A stretch of DNA of 51,864 nucleotides from Bacteroidota bacterium. GTDB taxonomy: Bacteria; Bacteroidota; Bacteroidia; Bacteroidales; Dysgonomonadaceae. Under the pieces are notes generated by a model, which did not search any database, had not been told where the DNA came from, and was given only the letters and a program-made list of their open reading frames with translations. Shown piece after piece: positions 1 to 8,886 of this stretch (the stretch's first letter is position 1; every line of letters begins with the position of its first letter). The position numbers and the translations under genes are program-made. The DNA is taken from NCBI GenBank assembly GCA_023622765.1, contig JAMNYO010000043.1:1-51864 (forward strand), written 5' to 3'.

Positions 1-1016
1 TTGGTCACGCGCAGGTAGGTTCCATGCACGTTGATGGCGTCGTCCGCCATGCCTTCATACAGCCCGTTTTTAGACAGGATTGGCCCCTTGCAGGCCGAAA
101 AGTGCGTGGCGTCGGCCTGTGTGGTGAAATAGCGCGGGTCCCCTTCACCGCGGAGGCAGACGTTGAACCCGTCAAGCGTGATATCCTCGCTCATTTGCGC
201 CAGTAGCCCCATTCCTTCGGCATAGTGCAGCGTGACGTTCTCGATGGTTACTTGAGTGCTCTCGCTCACGAAAATGCCTGGCGTGGGGCGGTGGTAGGAG
301 CGTAGCGCGTACCGTTCCCCCACGTTCACTTGCGCGGTTTGGCTCCAACCGGTTATCTTGAGCTTGTCCTCTCCAATCGTCTCCATCTTTTGACCATCGA
401 AGCTGATATCCCCCCGCCGGTAGGTCAGCCTTCTATCTTCCCGGAACCCCATCGATACGAACAGCGGGTTCTCGTACCCTTCACCCACGGCGATAAGGCG
501 ATTGCCATGGTCAATCCTATGATGCCCGGGCGGGTATATCTCCGCTTCCACCTCGCCGCTCTCTAGGTTGACGGACAGGATGGTCAATTGGCGGAACGCC
601 GGGATCTCGAAGTCGACCGAAAAGTTTTTCAGGGTGATGTTGCGGGAGTTAAGGATGGAGAAAGGAATCATTCGCCCGTGAAAGATAAATTCCGAGCCTT
701 GCCCGTCGAGGGTCACGTTCTGCAGGTTCTCCAACGCGAAGGCAATCGCTTTCGGATTGTCCTGGTCGTGATTGGAGATGTAGTACTCGCGAGAGAACGC
801 GCTGTCAGGGTAAAAATGGTACTCCCCCTTGGGTATGGTCACGGTGATGAGTGCGGTGTCTGTTCGGGCTTGCAGCTGTTTGACCAGCTTAACGGCTCCC
901 GGCGATGCGTCTTCCCGCGTGTTAGGTTTCACGCCCAGCGAAAAGGGCGACGGTTTGAAGGTGCAGCTTACCAGAAGCAGCGAGACGATAAGGAGGAAAG
1001 GAGTTTTTTTACGCAT
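1..1016 (-). CDS. GH110 family alpha-1,3-galactosidase, lipoprotein (3' end off window)
   Basis: The reading frame is open from an ATG to the left edge, so about 338 residues are present and the C-terminus is missing. The N-terminus is a lipoprotein signal ending in LLVSC (Cys about residue 18), which places the enzyme on the periplasmic or outer surface. The body is a parallel beta-helix type sequence with repeats such as LENLQNVTLDG and LNSRNITLKNF. Near the edge it has the conserved GH110 block with DATHFSACKG and YEGMADDAINVHGTY. GH110 enzymes remove terminal alpha-1,3-linked galactose from glycans such as blood group B or linear alpha-Gal; the exact substrate cannot be read here. The gene is divergent from trpS. 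Confidence 0.88.
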   Translation of the reverse strand, partial: MRKKTPFLLIVSLLLVSCTFKPSPFSLGVKPNTREDASPGAVKLVKQLQARTDTALITVTIPKGEYHFYPDSAFSREYYISNHDQDNPKAIAFALENLQNVTLDGQGSEFIFHGRMIPFSILNSRNITLKNFSVDFEIPAFRQLTILSVNLESGEVEAEIYPPGHHRIDHGNRLIAVGEGYENPLFVSMGFREDRRLTYRRGDISFDGQKMETIGEDKLKITGWSQTAQVNVGERYALRSYHRPTPGIFVSESTQVTIENVTLHYAEGMGLLAQMSEDITLDGFNVCLRGEGDPRYFTTQADATHFSACKGPILSKNGLYEGMADDAINVHGTYLRVT

Positions 1017-1237
1017 ATCTGTCGTGTTGTTAAAATTCAACCGTTGTGTTTGTACGGTTATAAGAATTGGTTTTATACGTCAAAGATAACCCAATTTCTT
1101 TTCAAACAAATGAACGGTCGCCCCTAAGTTAACTTAGAAGAGCAACGCCATGGGTGTACTCCTCGTTTTTGAATTTCTTGAGCAGTCTCACCTGAGTTCA
1201 ACTTTGCAGAGCAATCCCCAGGTACGAATATTTTTAT

Positions 1238-1245
1238 TACCTTTG
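1238..1245 (+). promoter_or_regulatory. Bacteroidetes -7 element upstream of trpS
   Basis: TACCTTTG matches the TAnnTTTG consensus of the Bacteroidetes primary sigma factor and lies 32 bases before the trpS ATG. A TTTG occurs at 1203-1206, but 31 bases away is too far for a normal -33 box, so only the -7 is supported. Confidence 0.45.
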
Positions 1246-1277
1246 TCCGTTCAACGAAAAAGAAATAACAAGAAATC

Positions 1278-2267
1278 ATGGATATTGTTTTAAGCGGTAT
1301 ACGCTCCACCGGGAAACTGCACCTGGGAAACTATTTTGGGGCTCTTCGCAACTTCATACGGATGCAGGATGAGAACAGGTGCTATTTTTTTATTGCCGAC
1401 CTGCACTCGCTGACGACGCACCCCGACCCGAAAATGTTGCACGAGAACGTGAAGAACGTACTGGTTGACTACCTGGCGGCGGGACTCGACCCCGAGAAGT
1501 CGGTTATCTACGTGCAGAGCGACGTGAAAGAGACCATCGAGCTGTACCTCTACCTGAACATGCACGCGTACCTGGGCGAGCTGGCAAAGACCGTCTCGTT
1601 CAAGGAGAAGGCCCGGAAGCAGCCGAAAAATGTGAACGCGGGTCTGTTCACCTACCCTACACTCATGGCGGCCGATATCTTGGTACATCGGGCCGATAAG
1701 GTGCCGGTGGGGAAAGACCAAGAGCAACACCTGGAAATGACCCGTCGTTTCGCGAGGCGGTTCAATAACCTGTATGGCGTGGAGTACTTCAAGGAGCCGG
1801 TAGCCTACAACTTCGGCGAGGAGCTGGTTAAGATACCGGGACTCGACGGTAGCGGGAAGATGGGGAAATCGGAAGGAAACGCCATCTTCTTGAGCGATAC
1901 GCCCAAAGAGATAGAGAAGAAGGTAAAGAGGGCGTTGACCGATGCGGGTCCCACTGAGTTTAACTCGGAGAAGCCCGATTACATCGAGAACCTCTTCACG
2001 CTCCTGCGGGTGGTTTCCGCACCCGAGGTGGTGGAGTATTACGAGAACCAGTGGAACCGGTGTGAGATAAGATACGGCGACCTAAAGAAGCAGCTCGCGG
2101 AGGATATCATCAAGGGTACAGAGCCCATTCGGGAGCGGGTAATCGAGTTGAGTGGTAACGAGCCGTATCTTCGGAAGGTGGCGAAGGAGGGGGCGGAGAA
2201 GGCGAGGGAAAGCGCCGCTGCCACGCTGACCGGCGTTCGGGAGATCATGGGGTTCAAATCGTTTTAA
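1278..2267 (+). CDS. trpS: Tryptophanyl-tRNA synthetase
   Basis: Class I aminoacyl-tRNA synthetase that charges tRNA-Trp in the cytoplasm. At 329 residues it has the usual length for bacterial TrpRS. The N-terminus carries the TrpRS signature GIRSTGKLHLGNYFGA, whose HLGN is the HIGH-type ATP motif, and GKMGKSEGN near residue 195 is the KMSKS-type loop. The ATG follows an A-rich leader (AAAGAAATAACAAGAAATC), normal for Bacteroidetes, which rarely use strong Shine-Dalgarno sites. It is a single-gene unit, divergent from the galactosidase. Confidence 0.97.
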   Translation: MDIVLSGIRSTGKLHLGNYFGALRNFIRMQDENRCYFFIADLHSLTTHPDPKMLHENVKNVLVDYLAAGLDPEKSVIYVQSDVKETIELYLYLNMHAYLGELAKTVSFKEKARKQPKNVNAGLFTYPTLMAADILVHRADKVPVGKDQEQHLEMTRRFARRFNNLYGVEYFKEPVAYNFGEELVKIPGLDGSGKMGKSEGNAIFLSDTPKEIEKKVKRALTDAGPTEFNSEKPDYIENLFTLLRVVSAPEVVEYYENQWNRCEIRYGDLKKQLAEDIIKGTEPIRERVIELSGNEPYLRKVAKEGAEKARESAAATLTGVREIMGFKSF

Positions 2268-2336
2268 CCGTATGTTGATGTTCCCGTGGTCACTATTTGC
2301 TTATCAAACTACGATTTGGTGTAAGTACTCAACGGT

Positions 2337-3239
2337 ATGTTAACGTTTAAAATGATCGAGTTGAGCGATAGGCCGCTCATCAGTTCATATTTGCAAAAAC
2401 AAAACTACAGGGCATCGGACTTCTGTTTCACCAACCTCTATACCTGGGGAAAGCGGTTTAATACCCAGTTCGCGGTGGCAAACGGGTGGCTCTTTATCCG
2501 ATTCAAGGATAATTACGAAAGGAACTCATACCTGAAACCGATAGGAACGGGCGATCTGAGAGAGGCCATCGAGTGGATTATAGAAGATCATGCGACGTTC
2601 GATAGCGTGTTCCAACTCAGGGGTCTTACCGAGGAGATGATAAGTGAGGTGTCGGCCGCCTTTCCCGAACGGTTCAACTATAACCTTAACCGGAGCGTAT
2701 CGGATTACATTTACACCACCGAAAAACTGATCCAACTGAAGGGCAAAAAGCTACAGAGCAAGCGGAACCACATCAATCGATTCAAGCGGGAGAACAACTG
2801 GAGCTACCAATCGCTTGAAAGAAACCCGGAGACGGTGGAGGCGTGCAAGAGGGTACTCGATAAATGGATGAGGGTTAACGGGGAGGAAAAGGACCTAACA
2901 CTGGAGTACGATGACTTTGCGACGACCCTTATGCTTGAACATTTCGATTACCTGGAGCTGAAAGGGGGCGCCATACGGGTGAACGACGAGATTGTGGCAT
3001 TCGCTATAGGAGAACGGCTCACCGAGGATACGTTCGTCGTGCACGTGGAGAAAGCGTTTAGCTCGGTGCACGGGGCTTATGCCATCATCAACCAGCAGTT
3101 CGTGGAGAACGAGATGATGGACTTTACCTACGTGAACCGTGAGGAGGATATGGGACTGGATAACTTGCGCAAGGCAAAGCTCTCGTACCAACCCGATATT
3201 CTTTTGAAGAAGTACAATGCCCGCTTTAAAACATCATAG
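2337..3239 (+). CDS. DUF2156-family protein (LPG-synthase C-terminal / Fem-like acyltransferase fold)
   Basis: A 300-residue soluble protein with the features of the DUF2156 family: an N-terminal FCFTNLYTWG block, a central basic segment with KLQSKRNHINRFKREN, and a C-terminal half containing VNREEDMGLDNLRKAKLSYQP. The family has the tandem-GNAT fold seen in the aminoacyl-transferase domain of lysyl-phosphatidylglycerol synthases and Fem proteins, but substrates of the short Bacteroidetes members are not established. It is followed by a GNAT gene on the same strand. The last 12 codons (LLKKYNARFKTS) are partly duplicated in the intergenic DNA just downstream. Confidence 0.8.
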   Translation: MLTFKMIELSDRPLISSYLQKQNYRASDFCFTNLYTWGKRFNTQFAVANGWLFIRFKDNYERNSYLKPIGTGDLREAIEWIIEDHATFDSVFQLRGLTEEMISEVSAAFPERFNYNLNRSVSDYIYTTEKLIQLKGKKLQSKRNHINRFKRENNWSYQSLERNPETVEACKRVLDKWMRVNGEEKDLTLEYDDFATTLMLEHFDYLELKGGAIRVNDEIVAFAIGERLTEDTFVVHVEKAFSSVHGAYAIINQQFVENEMMDFTYVNREEDMGLDNLRKAKLSYQPDILLKKYNARFKTS

Positions 3240-3303
3240 CTGCCCTTGTAATCTTCCGTCAATGCCCTTTTGAAGAAGTACAACACCCAGTTTAAAACGC
3301 CAT
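3201..3303 (+). repeat. Imperfect 37-bp direct repeat (period 66)
   Basis: Units at 3201-3237 and 3267-3303 match at 31 of 37 positions, both starting CTTTTGAAGAAGTACAA. The first codes the C-terminus of the DUF2156 protein. The second is intergenic and contains the ATG of the next gene. Confidence 0.85.
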
Positions 3304-4165
3304 GATTCGCCTTGCCGACCATACTTCTAAAGCCCAGGTGTGGGATATGTGGAAGCGTTGTTTCGGGGATCCGGATGACTACATGGAGCTTTACTTCCGC
3401 TACAAGTACCGCCCCGAGGACACCTTGTTGTACATGGAGGGTTCCAAAGCGGTGGCTTCCATGCAAATGCTGACCTACCGGTTCACGTTTCACGGCGAGG
3501 AAATACCGGTCATCTACCTCTCGGGGGTGTGTACCTTGCCTGCTTATCGAAACCGGGGTTATGCCCGTGCGCTGTTGATGGAGGGGGTTAGCGAGGCGAT
3601 CCGTCGGGGGGTGCCGCTGATAATCCTTGTGCCGCAAGAGGAGGGGCTGATGAATTGGTATGCGCAGTTCGGATTCACGCGGACATTTGATTCGGGTGGC
3701 GAGCCGCTACCCTCGTTAAAGGTGTTGATGGACCGCCACGGGGGTAACCTGGAAGCGGCCTACGACGAATTTAATCGCCATTACCGGGTACAGGATATGA
3801 CGGTGCAAAAGACGTTCAGCGATTTTAAAGCGATGGTAGAAGAGGCGGCCCTGTTCGGTTTTCCCGAGAAAAGGAGTTTAACGGGAATGGCGCGGGTTAT
3901 CGACGCCAACCGCCTACTTTCACTATTCGCCTCCCGAAGAGGCGATGCCGTTTCATTCCATATTGAGGTGAGGGATCCGCTTATCCCGCGGAATAACTTA
4001 TCGGTATCTATTAATGATGGAGCACACGGCCTGACCCCGAAGTTGCAGGTAGAAATTGATCACCTAACGCGATGCTTGTTGGGTTACCGCACGACCGAGC
4101 TGGGGGAACCCTACGCAATCCTTTTCCCTGAAAAATCACCCCAGATGCACTATATGCTTGAATGA
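3302..4165 (+). CDS. GNAT family N-acetyltransferase (Eis-like layout)
   Basis: A 287-residue protein. The N-terminal half is a GNAT domain: a beta strand with VIYLSGVCTLPAYRNRGYARALL, where RNRGYA is the acetyl-CoA pyrophosphate-binding motif A (about residues 81-87). The C-terminal half is an extra domain, as in Eis-type acetyltransferases with a second GNAT-like or SCP-like part. The substrate is unknown. It follows the DUF2156 gene with about 60 bases between them and may be co-transcribed. Its start codon lies inside the second copy of the 37-bp repeat. Confidence 0.8.
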   Translation: MIRLADHTSKAQVWDMWKRCFGDPDDYMELYFRYKYRPEDTLLYMEGSKAVASMQMLTYRFTFHGEEIPVIYLSGVCTLPAYRNRGYARALLMEGVSEAIRRGVPLIILVPQEEGLMNWYAQFGFTRTFDSGGEPLPSLKVLMDRHGGNLEAAYDEFNRHYRVQDMTVQKTFSDFKAMVEEAALFGFPEKRSLTGMARVIDANRLLSLFASRRGDAVSFHIEVRDPLIPRNNLSVSINDGAHGLTPKLQVEIDHLTRCLLGYRTTELGEPYAILFPEKSPQMHYMLE

Positions 4166-4193
4166 CAATTAGCAATTAGCAATGTGCAATTAG
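4166..4193 (+). repeat. Three CAATTAG units
   Basis: CAATTAG occurs at 4166, 4173 and 4187, right after the GNAT stop codon. It is a small AT-rich repeat with no evident function. Confidence 0.6.
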
Positions 4194-4244
4194 ACGTTTT
4201 CTTTGTAACGACAGAAAAGATGTGTAAGTGAATGAGCAATGCCA

Positions 4245-5189
4245 CTACAACCACTTTCGCTTTTTGAAGTACAAGAGGATAAAGAGTGAGGAGAATACCA
4301 TCAACAGGAGCGCTATCGGGTATCCCCATTTCTTATCCAGCTCCGGCATAATCTCGAAGTTCATCCCGTAAATGCTCGCGATAAGCGTGGGGGGCATGAA
4401 GATGACCGACACGATAGTAAAAATCTTGATGATCTTGTTCTGCTCGATGTTCACGTAACCTAGGAAGGTGTCCTGTAGGTAGTCCAGACGGTCGAAGTTG
4501 AACTTGATGTGCTCCACGAGCGAGTTGATGTCCTTGATGATCATGGTGAGCTTGGGCTGTAACTCCAGGGCCATAAATTCGCTGCGTAGCATGCTGGACA
4601 CCACTCGTTGCTTGTCGATGATGTTCTCTCGCAGCATCATCGTCTTCTCCTGTAGGTTCTTGATTTCCGACAGCAACTCCTCGTCGGCTTCTTGCAGGGA
4701 GAGCGAGTTACTTAACTGGGTGATTTTCTGCGTCATGTTCTCGATCATGTCGGCATCGTACTCGACCCGGGTCTCGAGCAGGGCGACCAAGACGTGGGCA
4801 CCCGTGGGGTAATTCCTGGGGTTAGCCGATATCTTTTTCACCGTCTCGTGGAAGGAGATCAGCTCCTCCGAGCGGACGGTCACCAGTATGTTGTTTTTTA
4901 GTATAAAGGATACGGGATCGGTCTCGAAATTGGATAACAGGAAGTTGGAGTTGACCACCAGCGTGTCGTTGGTCTCGATATAGCGCGACGACATCTCGAT
5001 CTCGATCATCTCTTCCTCCTCCTGGATGTATATCTTGAGGAAATCTTCGAGTTCGTTTTCAACTTCCTCGTCCACGTCGTTGAGGTCAATCCACAAAAAG
5101 TTCTGAATGGGGTTCGATTTCAGGAAGTCGAGGCTCCGGTTCACCCTGACTACACCATCTTTATGATAAAATAGTTTGATTTCCGCCAT
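4245..5189 (-). CDS. corA: CorA family magnesium transporter
   Basis: A 314-residue inner-membrane divalent cation channel of the CorA family (Mg2+, possibly Co2+/Ni2+). The long N-terminal cytoplasmic domain is acidic and helix-rich (residues 1-245). Two transmembrane segments follow at the C-terminus, and the first ends in the diagnostic YGMNFE selectivity motif (about residue 274). The C-terminus is the usual basic KKRKWL. Length and architecture match the family. It is convergent with the GNAT gene and on the same strand as rsmA, 64 bases downstream of it. Confidence 0.93.
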   Translation of the reverse strand: MAEIKLFYHKDGVVRVNRSLDFLKSNPIQNFLWIDLNDVDEEVENELEDFLKIYIQEEEEMIEIEMSSRYIETNDTLVVNSNFLLSNFETDPVSFILKNNILVTVRSEELISFHETVKKISANPRNYPTGAHVLVALLETRVEYDADMIENMTQKITQLSNSLSLQEADEELLSEIKNLQEKTMMLRENIIDKQRVVSSMLRSEFMALELQPKLTMIIKDINSLVEHIKFNFDRLDYLQDTFLGYVNIEQNKIIKIFTIVSVIFMPPTLIASIYGMNFEIMPELDKKWGYPIALLLMVFSSLFILLYFKKRKWL

Positions 5190-5253
5190 GTTCTCGTTGT
5201 TTTAAATCGCGATTAAATCCGTTCAAAAAGTGTTTCTCTCTTCCGTTTGAGTT

Positions 5254-6153
5254 TTACCCGGGTAACGGTTCCGGCACTTTCGGTTTGGCTTGCACGGGTA
5301 ACGGTTCAAGCGCTTTCGGTGAAACCTCTTCGTCAAACGTTCCTGCGATTTCCGGTGAAGCCTGTTTGACTTTGACCCATGGTTCAAGTAGGTTGGTCAG
5401 CGCTTCGAACTGCTCGACCGAAAGCTGCTCGGGTCGTTTCGTGAGCAGGGGATCGTCGGGCATGGGGTTCTCATCGGATAGCAGTAGCTTGAGGGAGTTG
5501 CGGAGCATCTTGCGACGCTGGTTGAACCCGGTTTTCACCACTGTTCTGAATAGTTTCTCGTTGCAGGCGAGCCGCCTTCGCCTGTTGCGCGTAAGGCGGA
5601 CGACTGCCGATTTAACCTTGGGCGGGGGGATGAACGCGTGCTCGTCTACCGTGAAGAGGTACTCGATGTCGTACCATGCCTGCAGCAGCACGCTGAGGAT
5701 GCCGTAGGCCTTGCACCCGGGCGAGGCGACCAAGCGTTCCGCGACTTCCTTCTGAATCATCCCGGAGCAGAATGGGACTTTATCCTTGTTGTCCAGGACT
5801 TTAAAGAAAATCTGCGAGGAGATGTGGTAAGGGAAATTGCCGATCACGCTAAAGCTACCATCGAAATGGGCGTCGAAATCCATCCGCAGGAAATCCTGGT
5901 GGAGGATCTTGCCGTGCAATTGCGGGTAGTGCTCGTTAAGGTAATCCACCGACTCGCGGTCAACCTCTACCACGATTACCTCTCTATCTTGCTCTAAAAG
6001 GAATTGGGTGAGCATACCGGTACCGGGTCCCACCTCCAAGACGGGAATGGAGGGAGCCTTGTTGAGCGTTGCCGCCACGCGGCGAGCAATATCCTCATCC
6101 TTGAGGAAATGCTGGCCCAGGTTTTTTTTTGCTCTTACCGGAAACATTGCCAT
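5254..6153 (-). CDS. rsmA: 16S rRNA adenine-1518/1519 N6-dimethyltransferase
   Basis: RsmA/KsgA dimethylates two adjacent adenines in the 3' hairpin of 16S rRNA during 30S maturation. The N-terminus has KKNLGQHFLKD, typical of RsmA. SAM motif I is EVGPGTGMLTQF (about residue 40) and the catalytic motif IV is NFPYHIS (about residue 106). Family members are usually about 260-275 residues; this one is 299. The extra C-terminal 30 or so residues (ending KVPEPLPG) are low-complexity and encoded by repeated DNA. The core is complete and should be active. Confidence 0.95.
   Translation of the reverse strand: MAMFPVRAKKNLGQHFLKDEDIARRVAATLNKAPSIPVLEVGPGTGMLTQFLLEQDREVIVVEVDRESVDYLNEHYPQLHGKILHQDFLRMDFDAHFDGSFSVIGNFPYHISSQIFFKVLDNKDKVPFCSGMIQKEVAERLVASPGCKAYGILSVLLQAWYDIEYLFTVDEHAFIPPPKVKSAVVRLTRNRRRRLACNEKLFRTVVKTGFNQRRKMLRNSLKLLLSDENPMPDDPLLTKRPEQLSVEQFEALTNLLEPWVKVKQASPEIAGTFDEEVSPKALEPLPVQAKPKVPEPLPG
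5260..5320 (-). repeat. 36-bp-period repeat coding the RsmA tail
   Basis: GGGTAACGGTTC..CTTTCGGT occurs at 5260-5284 and 5296-5320, with a more decayed third copy around 5338-5362. One period equals 12 codons, giving the repeated Pro-rich peptides EPLPVQAKPK and EPLPG. Confidence 0.75.
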
Positions 6154-6287
6154 CTGCCGATTATTCCTTATCTTTACCGCCGCAAAGGTAGCAATTTAAT
6201 TATAGAAAATGAGACAAACTCGTTCTAAAAAAACAAGATACAGCGTGTAAGGAACGGGTTTTCCAGGTAGTCTTTTAATTAGGGAAA

Positions 6288-7307
6288 ATGAAGGTTAAAT
6301 CCGCAAAGAACGTATTTAAGGTCCTGTTCTCATTACTTATTGGATTGTTTATCCTATGGCTCATGTACAGGAAAACCGACTTTGGAGAGCTATGGGTAAT
6401 CATTAAAACGGCTAACTTTGGCATCATCGCCCTCTCCTTAATTTTTGGCCTTATCGGCAATATCCTGAGGGGGTTGCGGTGGGAATTGTTTGTCAATGCG
6501 CTGGGGTATCATCCCCCGAGGACCAGCATCGTCTACGCCACGTTGGGGAATTACGCGGTCAACTTCTTGTTGCCCCGTGCAGGTGATGTGTGGCGATGCG
6601 GCGTGGTGAGCAGGTACGATAAAATCCCGTTGGGGAAAACCGTGGAGACGTTCCTCGTGGATAAGATGATCGACATCTTGGCAGGGTTAATAATCATCTT
6701 CGTGAGCATGGTGCTCTACGTGGACTTTTTCATCTCCTACTTCAGGGACAACCCGGAGTTCTTTGATAACGTGAAGGGGTTCTTCTCATCCCCGTGGTTT
6801 TTCTTGGTGTTGGGTGGTCTAGCAATCACCATGGTACTGCCATTCACGGTTTTTAAAGGAACTACCTTCATGAAAAAGGTGAAGGGGTTCCTTGCGACGG
6901 TGAAGTACGATATGAAGGTGATCTCGGGGATAAAGGAAAAAAAGCAGGTAATCATCTACACGATCCTTCTCTGGTTCTGTTTTTATTTGTATTTTTACAT
7001 CTGCTTTTTCGCGTTCGATTTCACCAAAGACCTTGGGCCGCTCGCCGGGTTGATTGTCTTCGCGATGACCAATATCGGCATTTCAGTACCGGTACAAGGG
7101 GGGATTGGCCCTTGGCACTTCGTGGTTATCTCCTCGCTTCTGATACTAGGGGTGGCTGAGAGTGAGGCGCTCGCCTTCGCGGGAGCCGTCTTCGCCGTGC
7201 AGTCGGTCTGGCAAATCTTGTACGGCCTGTTCGGGGTCTTTGCCATGCCGTACGTGAAACGCAAACCACTAACCGACGTTAGAGCTGATCCGGTTAAGCA
7301 GACGTGA
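6288..7307 (+). CDS. Flippase-like membrane protein (LPG synthase TM / UPF0104 family)
   Basis: A 339-residue polytopic inner-membrane protein with about eight hydrophobic segments, beginning FKVLFSLLIGLFILWLMY. It resembles the flippase half of MprF and the AglD/UPF0104 family: RGLRWELF after the second segment, and a late GISVPVQGGIGPWHF block with conserved PxxGGIG. The soluble aminoacyl-transferase half of MprF is absent. Such proteins are thought to move lipids across the membrane; the substrate is unknown. The gene is divergent from rsmA, with 134 bases between them. Confidence 0.82.
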   Translation: MKVKSAKNVFKVLFSLLIGLFILWLMYRKTDFGELWVIIKTANFGIIALSLIFGLIGNILRGLRWELFVNALGYHPPRTSIVYATLGNYAVNFLLPRAGDVWRCGVVSRYDKIPLGKTVETFLVDKMIDILAGLIIIFVSMVLYVDFFISYFRDNPEFFDNVKGFFSSPWFFLVLGGLAITMVLPFTVFKGTTFMKKVKGFLATVKYDMKVISGIKEKKQVIIYTILLWFCFYLYFYICFFAFDFTKDLGPLAGLIVFAMTNIGISVPVQGGIGPWHFVVISSLLILGVAESEALAFAGAVFAVQSVWQILYGLFGVFAMPYVKRKPLTDVRADPVKQT

Positions 7308-7419
7308 GGTAAGCGCTTTGGTGAAACACCAACGCGGTTGTTAAGGAAATGTGGAAGCAACGTGGAGTCAGGCAAAACATGATGAATAAACCAACAAACA
7401 AACTATAAATCAAACAAAT

Positions 7420-8883
7420 ATGGCAACTAAATCGATTCGTAATCTGTACCCGAAAAGCGTGTGGGGTTATTTCCACGAGTTAACATGTATCCCTCGCCCC
7501 ACCGGGCATATGGAGGAGATAACGCGATACGTCATGGATTTTGGAAAGCGGTTGAGATTGGAGGTGAAGCAGGATAAGGCAGGCAACGTGCTTATCAAGA
7601 AACCCGCAACCAATGGGTATGAGGGTGCGAAAACCGTTATTCTCCAGTCACACCTCGATATGGTGCCGCAGAAGAACAGCGATGTGGAACATGACTTCAC
7701 CCGCGATCCGATTGACATCTACGTGGACGGGGAGTGGGTAAAGGCTCGTTCAACCACGTTGGGAGCAGATAACGGTATAGGCTGCGCCATGATGATGGCC
7801 GTGCTGGCAGATAACACCCTGCAACACCCGGCTATCGAGGCGCTGTTCACCGTGGATGAGGAGGTGGGCATGGATGGTGCGAATGGCCTGGGGAAGGACT
7901 TCTTGGAGGGGACGCTGATGATTAACCTCGACACGGAAGAGCTGGGCGAACTTTGTATCGGTTGTGCCGGTGGAAGGGATGTGAATGTCTCTTTCCGTTT
8001 TCAACCTGAGGAGGAGATAGAGGAGGGCGACGTGGCGTACAAAGTGAGCCTAAGAGGGTTAAAGGGCGGCCACTCCGGCGTGCAGATACATCTTGGGCGT
8101 GCCAACGCGAACAAGTTGATGAACCGATTCCTCAAGGAGGTGGTGAGCAACTATGAAGCCCGTATCGCAAGCGTTAATGGGGGTTCGCTCAGAAACGCGA
8201 TCCCGAGGGAGTCGTTCGTGGTACTCACGATTCCCGAAGAGCTGTCGGATGATTTGATCGACTTGGTGGCCGAGTACGAATTGCTATTCCGTGAGGATTT
8301 CGCGGGGGTGGAGGAATTGATTTCGTTTAAAGCCGAGCGCACCGAGCTACCCAAGTGGCTCCTGCCCGTGGAGGTACAGGATGATCTGATCAACGCTATT
8401 GAAGCGTGTCACGACGGGGTGGTCAGCTACCTGGCCGATTTCCCGGGGGTGGTGGAGAGTTCCTTTAACTTGGCGCTGGTGGACACGCGGGAGGACCGCA
8501 TCGAGGTGAAGTTGCTGGTGCGGAGCTCCTCCGAGAGTCGGAAGGATTGGATCTGCTCATCGCTCGAAAGCCTATTCCAATTGGCCGGGGCGAAGGTGGA
8601 CTTTTCCGGTGATTATTCGGGATGGCAGCCGAACGCGCATTCCGAACTTCTGGGAACGATGGAGCGGGTCTACTTTGAGAAGTATAACGATCGTCCCAAG
8701 GTGATGGTGATCCACGCGGGGCTGGAGTGTGGTATCATTCAGTCGAAGGTCGAGCAGGAGCTCGATATCGTTTCGTTTGGGCCGACCATACAGGGTGCGC
8801 ACTCCCCTGATGAAGCGGTTAAAATAGATAGCGTGGGATCATCTTACGAGTACTTGGTAGAGGTGTTATCGCGACTGAGTTAG
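7420..8883 (+). CDS. pepD: Aminoacyl-histidine dipeptidase (cytosolic non-specific dipeptidase, M20C)
   Basis: A 487-residue dizinc dipeptidase that hydrolyses Xaa-His and many other dipeptides in the cytoplasm. Metal and catalytic motifs are visible in order: QSHLDMVP, GADNGIG (bridging Asp), DEEVGMDG (general base Glu and metal Glu), LDTEE, and near the C-terminus GAHSPDEAV. The length is that of PepD. The ATG is preceded by an A/C-rich leader. The subtilase gene starts 3 bases after the stop, so the two are probably one operon for peptide breakdown. Confidence 0.94.
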   Translation: MATKSIRNLYPKSVWGYFHELTCIPRPTGHMEEITRYVMDFGKRLRLEVKQDKAGNVLIKKPATNGYEGAKTVILQSHLDMVPQKNSDVEHDFTRDPIDIYVDGEWVKARSTTLGADNGIGCAMMMAVLADNTLQHPAIEALFTVDEEVGMDGANGLGKDFLEGTLMINLDTEELGELCIGCAGGRDVNVSFRFQPEEEIEEGDVAYKVSLRGLKGGHSGVQIHLGRANANKLMNRFLKEVVSNYEARIASVNGGSLRNAIPRESFVVLTIPEELSDDLIDLVAEYELLFREDFAGVEELISFKAERTELPKWLLPVEVQDDLINAIEACHDGVVSYLADFPGVVESSFNLALVDTREDRIEVKLLVRSSSESRKDWICSSLESLFQLAGAKVDFSGDYSGWQPNAHSELLGTMERVYFEKYNDRPKVMVIHAGLECGIIQSKVEQELDIVSFGPTIQGAHSPDEAVKIDSVGSSYEYLVEVLSRLS

Positions 8884-8886
8884 ACC

